Below, one piece after another: positions 21,330 through 31,840 of a stretch of 64,000 bases of DNA. The position numbers were made by a program, and so were the translations under genes. How positions within the stretch are numbered: position 1 is the stretch's first letter; each line of letters begins with the position of its first letter. Source of the stretch: Haloimpatiens sp. FM7315. GTDB lineage: Bacteria > Bacillota > Clostridia > Clostridiales > Clostridiaceae. The DNA lies in contig JBGVUE010000001.1 of NCBI GenBank assembly GCA_041861885.1, positions 1,414,001 to 1,478,000 of the forward strand, given 5' to 3'. The notes below the pieces were generated by a model. It saw only the letters and a list, made by a program, of their open reading frames with translations. It was not told the origin of the DNA and searched no databases.

Positions 21330-23277
21330 ATGAGAGAAGAAAAATTTACGTGTAAATCCGTGGATGAATGTGTACAAATGGCCTGTAAAAAATTCAATGT
21401 ACCTAAAGAAGAATTACAATATAAAATTATTAAAGAGAAAAGTGGATTCTTTACGAAAAAATCTAGCATAATTGTTACAATAGAAGATGTATTAGAAGAT
21501 GAAAAAGATGAGGGTGTAGTTGTAAAAAAGAAAGAAGATAAAAAAATATTCAAGGAAAGGTATCAGTAAAAGAAGGAAAGATAATAGTTACGGATCCAAT
21601 GATAGAGGAAGGGGAGCCTGCTTCCATTATTCCACCTAAAAATATCAAGATTATCATAGATGGAAAAGAGATTGAAGGAGAAACAAAGGTATTAAAAAAG
21701 AACAGTATTCAAATTCAAAATTGTTTTGAAGAGCCAAAGAGATATTTGAACATAAGTACAGACAATAAAAAAACAAAAGCTTATATAACCATAAAATATT
21801 TACCAAAAAATATATATGAATTGAAGGACTTAGATGGGTCAAATACTTTAAAACTAGAGGAATATAAAAAGAATTCTGTTTATCCTCCTTTGTATACAAA
21901 AAAGAACTGGAAGAGGAGCTTATTAAAAATAAGATAACTTATGGTATTATCCAAGAAAATTTGGATAAATGCTTAGGAAAAGATGGAATAGAAAATATAC
22001 TAATAGCTGAAGGTAGTGCTCCTATAAATGGAGAAAATGATAAGCTTGAGATTAAATTTAAAGTAAGTACTCAAAGTAAATCTATTGATGAAAGTATTCA
22101 AAAAGTAGATTTTAGGGACTTGAATTCTATAAATCAAATAAAAAAAGGTGAAGTGCTTGCGATAAAGCATAAAGGTAAAGATGGACAAGACGGTGTGGAT
22201 ATTACTGGTAAGGTTATAAAATGTAAATCCGGCAAGAAGATTTCCCTAAAAGTGAGAGATGGGTGTAAGATCGAGGGAAGCACTGTAGTTTCGGAGATAG
22301 TTGGAAAACCTGATTATAAAAATGGGACTTTTTATGTCTTTCCAATTTACGAGGTTACTAAAGATGTGGACATTAAAACAGGGAATATTGATTTTATTGG
22401 TGAGGTTTTAATAGTAGGAAATGTAAAGGAAGGCATGAAGATTAAAGCTCAAGGTAATATTACTGTTGAAAAGAACGTGGTGTCATCTAATCTTCAAAGT
22501 AAAGGGGATATTAATGTCAAGAAAAATTTAATACTTTCAAATATTATAGCTGGCGGAGAAGACATATATTTGTTGAAAGAGATTAACTATTTAAATGAGA
22601 TGAAAAGTAACGTAGTTGAGCTTCAAACTGCTGTTGAACAAATTCAAAAATTAAGCAAGAACTCAAAAATTGGTGAAATTATAAAAGTTTTAATAGAAAA
22701 CAAGTTTAGAGCAATACCAAAGCTTTATTTTAAATTGCTTGGATGTAAAAATTATGAAGACGGAAATCAAATTCTAGATTTAATTAAAAACAATTTAATT
22801 GGGTTTGCGCCAATAAACATAAAAAGTACATCCCAAATTAAGGATTTATTAGATTCTATGGAAAATAGATTGAATTTATTAAAAGGTGAGGTAGTAGTTC
22901 CCGTTAATATAATAGTTAATTATTCTCAAGATAGTGAGATAGTAAGTTCAGGAAATATTTATATAACAGGAAAAGGGGAATATGTATCTAAACTTTCAGC
23001 CAATGATAGTGTTTATTTCACAGGTAATAATTCTATAGCTAGAGGTGGAGCTATTAAGGCTAAGAATGTAATAGAATGTAACACTGTTGGAAGTGAAGGG
23101 GGAGTTATTACAAAACTACAAGTAGAAAAAGGCGGACATATCAATGTTAAAACTGCTTATCAAAATACTACTTTTTCAATTGGCAGTAGAGAATATATAC
23201 TTGATAGTTATAGTAAACATATTCATGTTTATGCAGATTCTGATGGAGAATTATGCGTAGACAAGATAAAGGGATAG
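21330..23277 (+). CDS. fapA: FapA / DUF342 family protein with N-terminal Jag-N domain (two frameshifts)
   Basis: The reconstructed product is about 649 residues. The N-terminal 60 residues (KFTCKSVDECVQMACKKFNVPKEELQYKI...SGFF) look like a Jag-N domain. The remainder is a FapA-type beta-helical region with many Gly/Val turns (VKEGMKIKAQGNITVEKNV, SSGNIYITGKGEYVSKLSANDSVYFTG). FapA proteins occur at the head of motility or polymer gene sets; the biochemical role is not established. The frame breaks at A runs 21540-21546 and 21898-21903. One added A in each restores a continuous protein. It is the first gene after the sigma-D promoter and is 12 bases from cheW. Confidence 0.75.
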
Positions 23278-23289
23278 GAGGATTAGAAA

Positions 23290-23742
23290 ATGACTAGCAG
23301 TGAACTGAAAGTATTGATTTTTAGTGTAAATGACGAACATTATGCTGCAAATATTATGGATATAGAAAGAATATTAGGATATAAGGAGCCTACGGAGCTA
23401 CCTGATTCACCAGATTTTGTAGAAGGAGTTATAGATTATGAAGGAAAGGTACTTCCTATAATATCCTTAGCAAAGAAATTTAATTTGCCTTCAAGAGAAA
23501 AATCAAATGAATGTAAAATAATAGTAGCTAAAAGTGGAAGTGAGAAAATAGGAATTATAGTAGATGTAGTTTTAGAAGTCAAAGACATAAGAAATGAGGA
23601 TGTAGAAAATACCCCAGGTATTGCCTCTACTTTAGCTAAAAGATATATTAAGGGACTTATTAAACTAAAAGGAGAAATAATAATATATTTGAACTTACTT
23701 AAGATATTAACAGAAGAAGAAAAAGAAGATATTATAAAGTAA
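23290..23742 (+). CDS. cheW: CheW-like chemotaxis adaptor (first copy)
   Basis: A 150-residue SH3-like CheW domain (LIFSVNDEHYAANIMDIERILGYKEPTELPDSPDFVEGVIDYEGKVLPIISLAKKF). It couples chemoreceptors to CheA. CheV would need a receiver domain, which is absent. AGGAGG lies 7-8 bases before the start. A second cheW lies 5.9 kb downstream in the same operon, so the two may serve different arrays or have different binding roles. Confidence 0.88.
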   Translation: MTSSELKVLIFSVNDEHYAANIMDIERILGYKEPTELPDSPDFVEGVIDYEGKVLPIISLAKKFNLPSREKSNECKIIVAKSGSEKIGIIVDVVLEVKDIRNEDVENTPGIASTLAKRYIKGLIKLKGEIIIYLNLLKILTEEEKEDIIK

Positions 23743-23767
23743 ATAAAAATCGCAGAGGGGATAGAGT

Positions 23768-24256
23768 ATGGAACCACTAGATATTAGAATAGGGATAGCA
23801 GATTTAAATGTTACCTCTTCTCCTAATAAATTAATTACAGTAGGATTAGGTTCTTGTATAGGTATAGCATTGTATGATAATATTACTAAAATAGGAGGAC
23901 TTGCTCATATAATGCTTCCAGACAGCACACAATTTTCAAAAGTAACTAATCCTGCTAAATTTGCTGATTTAGCTATTCCTATTTTAATTAAAAACATGGA
24001 GGCTAAAGGTGTAAAAAAAGAAATTTAAAAGCTAAAATTGCTGGAGGAGCTTCTATGTTTAATTTTTCTGATAAGAGTATGATAATGGATGTAGGAAAAA
24101 GAAACAGCGATTCAGTACTAAATGTGCTTAAAAGTTTATCAATACCTGTTATTTCTGAAGGATACAGGTGGAAACAAAGGAAGAACCATGATATTTTACG
24201 TTTCTAATGGTACCGTAGAAATAAAGACGGTTGGATTAGGGGTAAGGCAAATATAA
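23768..24256 (+). CDS. cheD: Chemoreceptor glutamine deamidase CheD (two frameshifts)
   Basis: CheD deamidates receptor glutamines and pairs with CheC. The family core is visible: ITVGLGSCIGIALYD with the catalytic Cys, GGLAHIMLP with the catalytic His, and KIAGGASMF. The frame is lost after KGVKK (one A missing within 24013-24023). It is regained after PVISE, where an extra G is present (24160-24161), giving DTGGNKGRTMIFYVSNGTVEIKTVGLGVRQI. The reconstructed length of 162 residues is exactly what the family expects. The two shifts cancel in total length. Confidence 0.85.
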
Positions 24257-24277
24257 ACATACATTGGAGTGATTTTT

Positions 24278-25322
24278 TTGAGTGTAAAGAAAGTAATGGT
24301 AGTTGATGATTCGGCTTTAATGAGAAAAATTATTTCAGATATGATTAACAATGAAGAAGACATGGAAGTAGTTGCTGTAGCAAAAAATGGAGAAGAACTT
24401 TTAGAAAAATTAGAAGCTATTAAACCACAGGTAATTACGTTAGATGTAGAAATGCCTAAAATGGATGGAATTACAGCACTTAAGGAAATGAAAAAAGAAA
24501 TTTAGATATTCCAGTTATTATGTTAAGCAGTATTTCAAATCAGGGTGCTCGGCAAACAATAGATTGTTTGGAAAAAGGAGCTTTTGACTTTTTGGCAAAA
24601 CCATCAGGTACTATATCTTTAGATATAGAAAAAGTCAAAAATGATCTTATAGAAAAAATAAGAGCAGCTTATGATTCAAATTATGAATTGAAAAAAATAA
24701 TGAAAATATATACAAGCCCTATATAAAAAAGATAACATCTGCCTCTAAAAATATAAAGGCTGTTGCAATTGGCGCTTCAACTGGAGGACCTAAGGCTCTA
24801 TATAGTATTATTACTAAGTTACCTCCTGATTTAGATGTTCCTGTTTTTGTAGTTCAGCATATGCCAGTTGGGTTTACTAAAGCTTTTGCAGAAAGGCTTA
24901 ATAAGAACAGTAAATTAAAGGTAATAGAAGCAGAAGAAAACCAAAGCGTAGAAAACAATACGGTTTATATAGCACCCGGTGGATTTCACATGATAGTTAC
25001 AAAAGAAAGAAAAATACATTTGTCTACAGAGCCGGCTATATGGGGCGTCAGACCAGCTGTTGATAAATTATTTTTTTCTGTAGCTAATGTATATGGACCT
25101 AATCTTTTAAGTGTTGTCTTAACTGGCATGGGGAAAGACGGGGCTAAGGGATCTCAGTATATAAAGGAGCATGGCGGAACTACTTTTTCAGAGGATGAGT
25201 GTACTTGTACGATTTATGGTATGCCAAAAGCAGCCTATGAAACTGGAAAAATAGATTTAGTATTGCCATTATATGAAATAGCTGAAGAAATAGTAAAGGT
25301 TGTTAGAAGTAAGGGGAGATAG
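24278..25322 (+). CDS. cheB: Chemotaxis methylesterase CheB (two frameshifts)
   Basis: CheB removes receptor methyl groups when phosphorylated by CheA. The N-terminal receiver has MVVDDSALMRK and phospho-acceptor Asp56 in ITLDVEMPKMDG. The C-terminal esterase has the catalytic Ser in GASTGGPKAL, His in VVQHMP and Asp in GMGKDGAKG. The reading frame breaks at A runs 24491-24496 and 24691-24697. One added A in each restores a 348-residue protein, normal for CheB. The start is a TTG 9 bases after GGAG. cheR follows directly. Confidence 0.86.
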
Positions 25323-25324
25323 TT

Positions 25325-26092
25325 ATGGATTTACTAGAATTTGAAAAATGGGCATTAAGAGAATTTGGTATAGATTTATCTGCTTATAAATCGAACCAGT
25401 TACACAGAAGAATTCAAAGTCTTATGTCAAGAGTTGGTGCAAATACTGTAGATGAGTATGTTAAAATGCTAAAAAGCGACATAAAGCAAAGAGAAAAATT
25501 TGTAGATTTTATAACTATAAATGTAACTGAATTTTTTAGAAATCCAGATATATTTCAGGAACTAAGTAAAATATTAAAGAAAGAGCTTTCACAAAATAGA
25601 AGACCTTTGAAAGTATGGAGTGCCGCCTGTTCTACAGGAGCTGAGCCTTATTCTCTTGCTATGACATTAAACGAAATAGCACCAGGCTTAAATCATAAAA
25701 TTCTAGCTACAGATTTAGATAAGAATATTTTAGAGAAAGCTAAAAAGGGAGAATATGGCGAAACAGAAATAAAAAATATAAAAAATGATTATTTAGATAA
25801 ATATTTTTCAAAGATTGACGATAAATATGTTGTAGATAAGAAGCTAAGAAATATGATTACATTTAAAAAGCATGATTTAATTATTGAAGGTTATGAAAGT
25901 GGCTTTGATTTAATTGTATGCAGGAATGTTGTAATATATTTTAAACCTGAAATTAAAGATTCAATATATAGTAAGTTTAGTAAGTCTTTAAAACAGGGAG
26001 GATTTTTATTTGTTGGGGCTACAGAAAGTATATATAATTATAAAGAATTTGGATTTGATAAATCTTCCACTTTCATATATAAGAAAATATAG
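25325..26092 (+). CDS. cheR: Chemoreceptor methyltransferase CheR
   Basis: A 255-residue SAM-dependent methyltransferase that methylates receptor glutamates. It has the N-terminal all-helical CheR domain, VTEFFRNPDIF, the SAM motif WSAACSTGAEPYSLAM, LATDLDKNILEKA and DLIVCRNVVIYF. The frame is intact. It starts 2 bases after cheB and is followed by cheA after an AGGAGG site. Confidence 0.93.
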   Translation: MDLLEFEKWALREFGIDLSAYKSNQLHRRIQSLMSRVGANTVDEYVKMLKSDIKQREKFVDFITINVTEFFRNPDIFQELSKILKKELSQNRRPLKVWSAACSTGAEPYSLAMTLNEIAPGLNHKILATDLDKNILEKAKKGEYGETEIKNIKNDYLDKYFSKIDDKYVVDKKLRNMITFKKHDLIIEGYESGFDLIVCRNVVIYFKPEIKDSIYSKFSKSLKQGGFLFVGATESIYNYKEFGFDKSSTFIYKKI

Positions 26093-26103
26093 GAGGTAAT
26101 AAA

Positions 26104-28155
26104 ATGGATACTTCTCAATATATGTCTATGTTTTTAGAAGAATCTATGGATAATCTTCAAGTTTTGAATGATTCATTATTAAAATTGGAACAGAACCCAG
26201 AGGATGTTGATAGATTAAATGAGATTTTTAGGGTAGCCCATACTCTAAAAGGAATGGCTGCAACTATGGGATTTAGCAATATAGCAGATTTAACTCATAA
26301 GATGGAAGATGTCCTTACCCAATTTAGAGATGGAGAGTTAAAGGTTAATCAAAATGTAGTCACAATACTTTTTAAGTGCCTAGACACTTTAGAGCGTATG
26401 ATTAACAATATCTCTGAGGATATAGATGAAGATGTAGATATAAAAGACATAATTGAAGATTTGGAAAAACTTGTAAATGAGCATGAAGACAATAAAGAAA
26501 AGAAAAAGGAAGAAAGCAAAACTGAAGTTAATAATTGTAATAACAATGAATCAGCAGATGGAAATCTTTCTATAGATTTAAATGAATATGACGTAAATGT
26601 GATAAAACAAGCTGGTTATTCAGGATTTAATGCTTATGAGATTTTTGTTTTTTTAAGCGAAAATACTTTGCTAAAATCAGCAAGAGCGTTTTTGATATTT
26701 AAAGATTTAGAGGAATATGGTGAAATAATAAAATCAATACCTGGAACTGAGGATATAGAAAGCGAAAATTTTGATTTCACAATTAATCTTGTTTATTTAA
26801 CAAAGAAGGATAAGGAAGATATATATAATGTTCTTATAAATATAGCTGAGGTAGAAAAGGTTGTAATAACAGAAGTTAACTTAGATGGTATAGCTGAAAC
26901 AGGAAAAGAAATTGGGGAAGAGCCTGTAAAAGCAAAAGAGGTTAAAGCAGAAGTAAAAGACAATCATAATACTAAAGCTAAAGCTAGACAAGAAAAATCT
27001 TCAAATAAGGAAAATGGTACTCATAAGAAATCTCATCAATCAGTAAGAGTTGACCTTGAAAGATTAGACAAGTTTATGAACATGGTATCTGAGCTTGTAA
27101 TACACAGAACTAAATTAGAGCAGATTAGTCAAAAAGCAAAACTAATGGAGTTAAATGAAACTTTAGAACAGGTTGCAAGGACTACTTCTGATCTTCAAGA
27201 TTTAGTTATGAAAATAAGAATGCTTCCAGTAGAGGTGGTTTTCAATAGATTTCCAAGGATGATAAGGGATTTATCCGTAGAACTATGCAAGGATATGGAA
27301 CTTATAATACAAGGAAAAGAAACTGAACTTGATAGAACAGTTATTGATGAAATAGGCGATCCGCTACTTCATCTATTAAGGAATTCAGCAGATCATGGTA
27401 TAGAATCAAAAGAAGAAAGAATAAAAAGTGGTAAGGATCCAGTAGGTAAAATAAAATTAACTGCTTATCAAGAAGGAACAAAGGCAGTTATAAAGGTTTC
27501 CGATGATGGGGCGGGAATTGATCCTGAAAAAGTAAGAGCTAAAGCGGAAGAAATGGGTATAAATACTGAAGGTATGAGTGAAGCTGATATTAAAAACTTG
27601 ATTCTATTACAGGGCTTTAGTACTAATAAAGAAGTTACAGATATTTCAGGAAGAGGAGTTGGAATGGACGTAGTTAAGACTAAGGTTACTTCCCTTGGAG
27701 GAACTTTAGATCTTATAAGTGAAGTTGGTAAGGGAACAACATTTATAATAACACTTCCATTAACACTTCAAATTATTCAAGCTCTTTTGGTTAAAGTAGG
27801 TAGTGAAACTATGGCTATTTCCTTAGGATATATAGATAGAGTTATTGATTATAATAAGGATAGAATAAAGAAAACCAATAACAAAGAAGTTATCCTATAC
27901 GGTGATAGAGTAATACCACTAGTTAGAGTAAATGAGAAACTGGAAATAGAAACTGAGGATAGTGGTAAAAAATATATTATAATAGTAAAAGTAGGAGAAA
28001 AAACAGTAGGACTTCTAGTAGATTCTCTACTAGGACAACAAGAGATAGTAATAAAACCTTTAGGAAAAACCCTTCATTCATTAAAAGAATATATTGGAGC
28101 AACTATTTTAGGCGGAACTGTTACTTTGATTCTTGATGTTTCAGCTTTAGTATAG
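26104..28155 (+). CDS. cheA: Chemotaxis histidine kinase CheA
   Basis: A 683-residue sensor kinase. The P1 HPt domain carries phospho-acceptor His46 (FRVAHTLKGMAATMGF). P2 is the CheY/CheB-docking region (about 165-260), followed by a charged linker. P3 dimerisation is at about 310-370. The P4 ATP-binding domain has HLLRNSADHGIE, VSDDGAGIDPEKV and GRGVGMDVV. P5 is CheW-like and C-terminal (ALLVKVGSETMAISLGYI...LLGQQEIVIKPLG). It phosphorylates CheY and CheB in response to receptors. The frame is intact, and it is tightly packed between cheR and cheC. Confidence 0.95.
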   Translation: MDTSQYMSMFLEESMDNLQVLNDSLLKLEQNPEDVDRLNEIFRVAHTLKGMAATMGFSNIADLTHKMEDVLTQFRDGELKVNQNVVTILFKCLDTLERMINNISEDIDEDVDIKDIIEDLEKLVNEHEDNKEKKKEESKTEVNNCNNNESADGNLSIDLNEYDVNVIKQAGYSGFNAYEIFVFLSENTLLKSARAFLIFKDLEEYGEIIKSIPGTEDIESENFDFTINLVYLTKKDKEDIYNVLINIAEVEKVVITEVNLDGIAETGKEIGEEPVKAKEVKAEVKDNHNTKAKARQEKSSNKENGTHKKSHQSVRVDLERLDKFMNMVSELVIHRTKLEQISQKAKLMELNETLEQVARTTSDLQDLVMKIRMLPVEVVFNRFPRMIRDLSVELCKDMELIIQGKETELDRTVIDEIGDPLLHLLRNSADHGIESKEERIKSGKDPVGKIKLTAYQEGTKAVIKVSDDGAGIDPEKVRAKAEEMGINTEGMSEADIKNLILLQGFSTNKEVTDISGRGVGMDVVKTKVTSLGGTLDLISEVGKGTTFIITLPLTLQIIQALLVKVGSETMAISLGYIDRVIDYNKDRIKKTNNKEVILYGDRVIPLVRVNEKLEIETEDSGKKYIIIVKVGEKTVGLLVDSLLGQQEIVIKPLGKTLHSLKEYIGATILGGTVTLILDVSALV

Positions 28156-28168
28156 TGAGGAGGCTATC

Positions 28169-28765
28169 ATGGGTTATTTGGATTTAAATGATTTACAATT
28201 AGATGCCTTGAAGGAAATAGCAAATATTGGTACTGGAAATGCTGCTACTGCTTTATCTCAACTTCTAAATTTAAAAGTTGAGATGACAGTACCGTCTCTT
28301 AATGTGGTGCCTTTTGATGAAATTTTCGGAGAAGGTGGGGGTGAAAGAGTAGCTATAGGCGTTTTAGTTAGGGTACTTGGAGATACTCCTGGTAATATAC
28401 TATTTGTTATGGAAAAAGATGTGGCTTTGAATATAGTAAATAAGATACTTGGCAATAATGAAAAGGAAATTAGCGAAATGGGAAATTCGGTGCTATGTGA
28501 AATTGGAAATATAATGTGTGGTGCATATATGAATGCCATTGCTAAATTTACAAATTTAGTTATAATGCCGTCAGTGCCTGCTGTAGCCTATGATATGCTA
28601 GGGGCAATACTTTCTACAACTTTCATAGAGTCAGGACAATATGATGAATATGTTTTAGATATAGAAACATTATTTGGCAAGTATGATGAAAATATAAGTG
28701 GGCATTTTTATTATGTACCTATGCCCGGTTCACTAGAAAAAATATTAAGTTCAATAGGAATATAA
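28169..28765 (+). CDS. cheC: CheY-P phosphatase CheC
   Basis: A 198-residue protein with two copies of the CheC/FliY/CheX active-site pattern: ALKEIANIGTGNAATALS and LCEIGNIMCGAYMNAIA, each with the conserved Glu and Asn. CheC dephosphorylates CheY-P and binds CheD, whose gene is in the same operon, as in the Bacillus-type adaptation system. The frame is intact, with an AGGAGG ribosome site. Confidence 0.93.
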   Translation: MGYLDLNDLQLDALKEIANIGTGNAATALSQLLNLKVEMTVPSLNVVPFDEIFGEGGGERVAIGVLVRVLGDTPGNILFVMEKDVALNIVNKILGNNEKEISEMGNSVLCEIGNIMCGAYMNAIAKFTNLVIMPSVPAVAYDMLGAILSTTFIESGQYDEYVLDIETLFGKYDENISGHFYYVPMPGSLEKILSSIGI

Positions 28766-28782
28766 ACGGTGGAGGTAAAAAA

Positions 28783-29142
28783 ATGAGTAAAGTATTAATA
28801 GTTGATGACGCTGCTTTTATGAGAATGATGATTAAGGATATATTAGAAAAGAATGGTTTTGAAGTAGTTGGAGAAGCAAATAATGGATTGAAAGCTGTGG
28901 AAATATACACACAAGAAAAACCAGATGTAGTTACTATGGATATTACTATGCCAGACATGGATGGAATTGAAGCAGTAAAGGCCATAAAGAAAATCGATTC
29001 TAGTGCGAAAATAATAATGTGTAGTGCTATGGGTCAGCAAAGCATGGTTATGGATGCTATAAAAGCCGGAGCAAAAGATTTTATAGTTAAGCCATTCCAA
29101 GCGGACAGAGTACTTGAAGCTATTAGAAAAGTAATAGGCTAG
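28783..29142 (+). CDS. cheY: Chemotaxis response regulator CheY
   Basis: A 119-residue single-domain receiver. The acidic pocket is Asp8-Asp9, the phospho-acceptor is Asp53 (TMDITMPDMDG), the switch is Ser81 (CSAMGQQ) and the lysine is Lys103 (IVKPF). It binds the FliM N-terminus and the FliY CheC-like domain, both encoded just downstream. The closely related FliM-FliY neighbours make CheY more likely than a Spo0F-like regulator. Confidence 0.94.
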   Translation: MSKVLIVDDAAFMRMMIKDILEKNGFEVVGEANNGLKAVEIYTQEKPDVVTMDITMPDMDGIEAVKAIKKIDSSAKIIMCSAMGQQSMVMDAIKAGAKDFIVKPFQADRVLEAIRKVIG

Positions 29143-29153
29143 GAGGTGGATAT

Positions 29154-29558
29154 ATGCAAGTTGTAATTTTTAAACTTAATGATGAACAATTTGCAGTAGA
29201 GACTGCTAAAGTTCAAAGTATAAGTGATATGATGGAAGTTACAAAAGTTCCTAAGGCACCAAAATCAATAAAAGGAATTATAAATCTAAGAGGAAACATT
29301 ATTCCTCTATTAAATCTAAATCTTCTATTGAATATAGATAAACTTCATGATGGTGTTCAGCAAAATATAATAATAGTTTCTCTTGAAGAAGAATCTGTTG
29401 GTATAAGCGTTGATCAAGTTGATGAGGTTCTAGAAGTAGAAGAGAATATGATTGAAACAATAAATGATAAAGACAAAAAAGCCTATATAAGAGGAATAAT
29501 TAATTTTAAAGACAGAATTGTAACTTTAATTGATATAGATAAGCTAATGTTAAATTAG
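29154..29558 (+). CDS. cheW: Chemotaxis adaptor CheW (second copy)
   Basis: A 134-residue CheW domain (VVIFKLNDEQFAVETAKVQSISDM...VPKAPKSIKGIINLRGNIIPLLNLN). It bridges receptors and CheA P5. It matches canonical CheW more closely than the copy at 23290. It lies between cheY and fliM with an AGGAGGTGG site. Confidence 0.92.
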   Translation: MQVVIFKLNDEQFAVETAKVQSISDMMEVTKVPKAPKSIKGIINLRGNIIPLLNLNLLLNIDKLHDGVQQNIIIVSLEEESVGISVDQVDEVLEVEENMIETINDKDKKAYIRGIINFKDRIVTLIDIDKLMLN

Positions 29559-29577
29559 AAAGAAATGAGGTATCAAT

Positions 29578-30573
29578 ATGGCAGAGGTTTTAACTCAAGG
29601 TGAAATAGATGCCCTTTTGTCTGCCTTATCATCTGGGGAGCTTGAGCCAGAACAGTTAGCTAAGCAGGAAGAGCATAAAGTTAAAAAATATGACTTTAGA
29701 AGCCCTCAAAAGTTTTCTAAAGATCATATAAGAACTTTAGAATTGGTGCATGATAATTATTCTAGAATAATATCTAGCTATTTATCTGCACAGCTTAGAA
29801 CTAATATTAAGGTTAAGATAATGTCAGTCCAACAAATAACCTATGAGGAATTTGTTCATTCTATGCCTAATCCAACTATATTAACCATATTTAGAATGCA
29901 ACCTTTAAGTGGATCAATATTGTATGAGTGTAATCCTGAATTTGTATTTAGGGTTTTGGATATACTTTTAGGTGGCACTGGTATGAAAGAATTTAAAATG
30001 AGAGAGTTTACAGATATTGATAAAAACATCATAAAAAAGGTAACTGAAGGATTAATATCTCATTTAAAGTTGGCTTGGGAAGAAATATTAGATGTAATGG
30101 ACCCGGAGATAGAGGCACTAGAGACAAATCCAGCGCTTAATCAAACTTTGGCTCCAAATGAACCAGTAGCACTCATAACTTTTTCTGTAGAAATAGGCAC
30201 CAGTAATTCTTTTATTAACATTTGTATACCTTATTTAAGTATAGAAAAAGTCCTAGATAAATTGGTAGTTCAGTATTGGTTTAAAGAAAGCAATGAAGAA
30301 ATACTAAAAGAATCTAGGGACAAGTTAAAAAACAGGCTAAATGTTGTGGATGTTGAACTTTTAGCAAAACTTGGTAAAGTGGATCTGACTGTAGATGATT
30401 TCTTAAAATTAACTGTAGGGGACATAATTACTTTAGATCGTAAAATTGATGAACCTATAGATATATTAGTAGGTGAAAATACTTATTATTATGCCAAGGC
30501 AGGCATTGTTGGTAAAAACAGAGGTATACAAATTATAGATATTAGAGAAAAGGATGTGGAAAAATATGAGTAA
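29578..30573 (+). CDS. fliM: Flagellar motor switch protein FliM
   Basis: A 331-residue C-ring protein. It has the N-terminal CheY-P-binding peptide LTQGEIDALLSAL, the CheC-like middle domain (FRMQPLSGSILYECNPEFVFRVLDILLGG) and the C-terminal SpoA-like domain. It controls rotation direction. Its last codons overlap the start of fliY. Confidence 0.95.
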   Translation: MAEVLTQGEIDALLSALSSGELEPEQLAKQEEHKVKKYDFRSPQKFSKDHIRTLELVHDNYSRIISSYLSAQLRTNIKVKIMSVQQITYEEFVHSMPNPTILTIFRMQPLSGSILYECNPEFVFRVLDILLGGTGMKEFKMREFTDIDKNIIKKVTEGLISHLKLAWEEILDVMDPEIEALETNPALNQTLAPNEPVALITFSVEIGTSNSFINICIPYLSIEKVLDKLVVQYWFKESNEEILKESRDKLKNRLNVVDVELLAKLGKVDLTVDDFLKLTVGDIITLDRKIDEPIDILVGENTYYYAKAGIVGKNRGIQIIDIREKDVEKYE

Positions 30574-31687
30574 TGATTTCCTTTCGCAAGAAGAAATAGA
30601 TTCTCTTTTGAACGGTGGGAATGAAGAGGCTACTAGTGACAATAGTGAAGATAATAAAGAAGCACTAAGTGACACTGAAAAAGATCTTCTTGGAGAAATA
30701 GGTAATATTTCTATGGGATCTGCTTCTACTGCACTTTCTACTATATTAAATCAAACAGTAAACATAACCACTCCACAGGTTACAACTACTACACTAAGAA
30801 AATTAAGAGATACTTTTGCAGTACCAAATATATGTCTAGAAGTTCAGTACACTAGTGGAATAATGGGAGAGAACCTTTTAGTTATGAAGGTTTCAGATGC
30901 AGCTGTCATAGCAAGTCTTATGATGGGTGGAGATGGAAGTAGCGTCGAGAGCAGTGGAAGCCTATCTGAGATAGAGGAGAGCGCAGTTGCTGAGGCTATG
31001 AATCAAATGATAGGTTCTGCTGCAACTTCTATGGCAACAATGTTTTCAAGGGAAGTAAATATATCACCACCAAAATCTAGAATATGGAGTGATAACTCTG
31101 AGGTTTTAGCAGAGGGAATAGATGAAGATGAAACTATTATAAAAGTTGCATTTAAGTTAAACATAGGAACTTTGGTAGATAGTGAGATAATGCAGATTCT
31201 TCCTATAAATACAGGTAAGAAGATTGTAAATATAATGATGGGAAACGAAGAACCAAAAGAAGAAGTGCCTGAAGTTTTAAATAATGAGCCTCAAATTGAA
31301 ACAAAAGAAGAGTTCATAAAGGAAAAACCAATAGAAACTAAAAAAGCTCCTGTAAGTAAGCAAGTAGAAGTTCAAAAGGCTGCTTTTGAACCATTAAGAG
31401 AAGTTGCTGCTAATGCAGCACTACCTAGTAATATTGATTTAATATTAGATGTTCCACTTCAAATATCCGTAGTTCTTGGAAGAACTAAGATGAGCATTAA
31501 GGATATATTAAACCTTGGAACAGGATCTTTGGTAGAACTTGATAAACTAGCAGAAGAGCCAGTTGAGATTCTTGTTAATGGTAAAATAGTAGCTTATGGA
31601 GAAGTTGTTGTTATAGATGAAAATTTTGGAGTAAGACTAACTAGTATAGTAAGTAGTAAAGATCGTGTGAAAAGTTTAGGAAAATAG
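30566..31687 (+). CDS. fliY: Flagellar motor switch phosphatase FliY (CheC-FliN fusion)
   Basis: A 373-residue protein. It has an N-terminal CheY-P-binding peptide (LSQEEIDSLLNGG) and a CheC-like phosphatase domain with two active-site patterns (LLGEIGNISMGSASTALS and AVAEAMNQMIGSAATSMA). A Glu/Pro/Lys linker follows, then a C-terminal FliN/SpoA domain (LDVPLQISVVLGRTKMSIKDIL). This is the Gram-positive FliY layout rather than short FliN. The start at 30566 overlaps the fliM stop by 8 bases. It is the last gene of the chemotaxis/switch operon. Confidence 0.94.
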   Translation: MSNDFLSQEEIDSLLNGGNEEATSDNSEDNKEALSDTEKDLLGEIGNISMGSASTALSTILNQTVNITTPQVTTTTLRKLRDTFAVPNICLEVQYTSGIMGENLLVMKVSDAAVIASLMMGGDGSSVESSGSLSEIEESAVAEAMNQMIGSAATSMATMFSREVNISPPKSRIWSDNSEVLAEGIDEDETIIKVAFKLNIGTLVDSEIMQILPINTGKKIVNIMMGNEEPKEEVPEVLNNEPQIETKEEFIKEKPIETKKAPVSKQVEVQKAAFEPLREVAANAALPSNIDLILDVPLQISVVLGRTKMSIKDILNLGTGSLVELDKLAEEPVEILVNGKIVAYGEVVVIDENFGVRLTSIVSSKDRVKSLGK

Positions 31688-31710
31688 TTTAACTTTTGAA
31701 GTAAAATAAT

Positions 31711-31743
31711 AAATTAGGAGTCGTATGATTCCTAATTTTTCTT
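31711..31743 (+). terminator. Terminator after fliY
   Basis: AAATTAGGA (31711-31719) pairs with TCCTAATTT (31730-31738) plus a T-rich tail. It separates the chemotaxis operon from the flgM operon. Confidence 0.8.
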
Positions 31744-31779
31744 TGTATTCAAATTGAAAATAGTTTTTTTATATAAGTA

Positions 31780-31806
31780 TAAACTTTCTATTTATTATTT
31801 CGATAA
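31780..31806 (+). promoter_or_regulatory. Sigma-D type promoter of the flgM operon
   Basis: TAAA (31780-31783), 15 bases, TTCGATAA (31799-31806). Only two bases of the extended -10 differ from the sigma-28 consensus. It lies 35 bases before the flgM start. Confidence 0.85.
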
Positions 31807-31840
31807 ATAGTTTAAGAAGGTAGTTCAAGGAGTGTATAAT

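Noticed and set aside
24013..24700. Homopolymer tracts in cheD and cheB as genuine phase-variation switches
   Set aside because: The runs are only 6-7 bases, occur in many unrelated genes, and almost all are short by one, which is the pattern of sequencing error rather than contingency loci.
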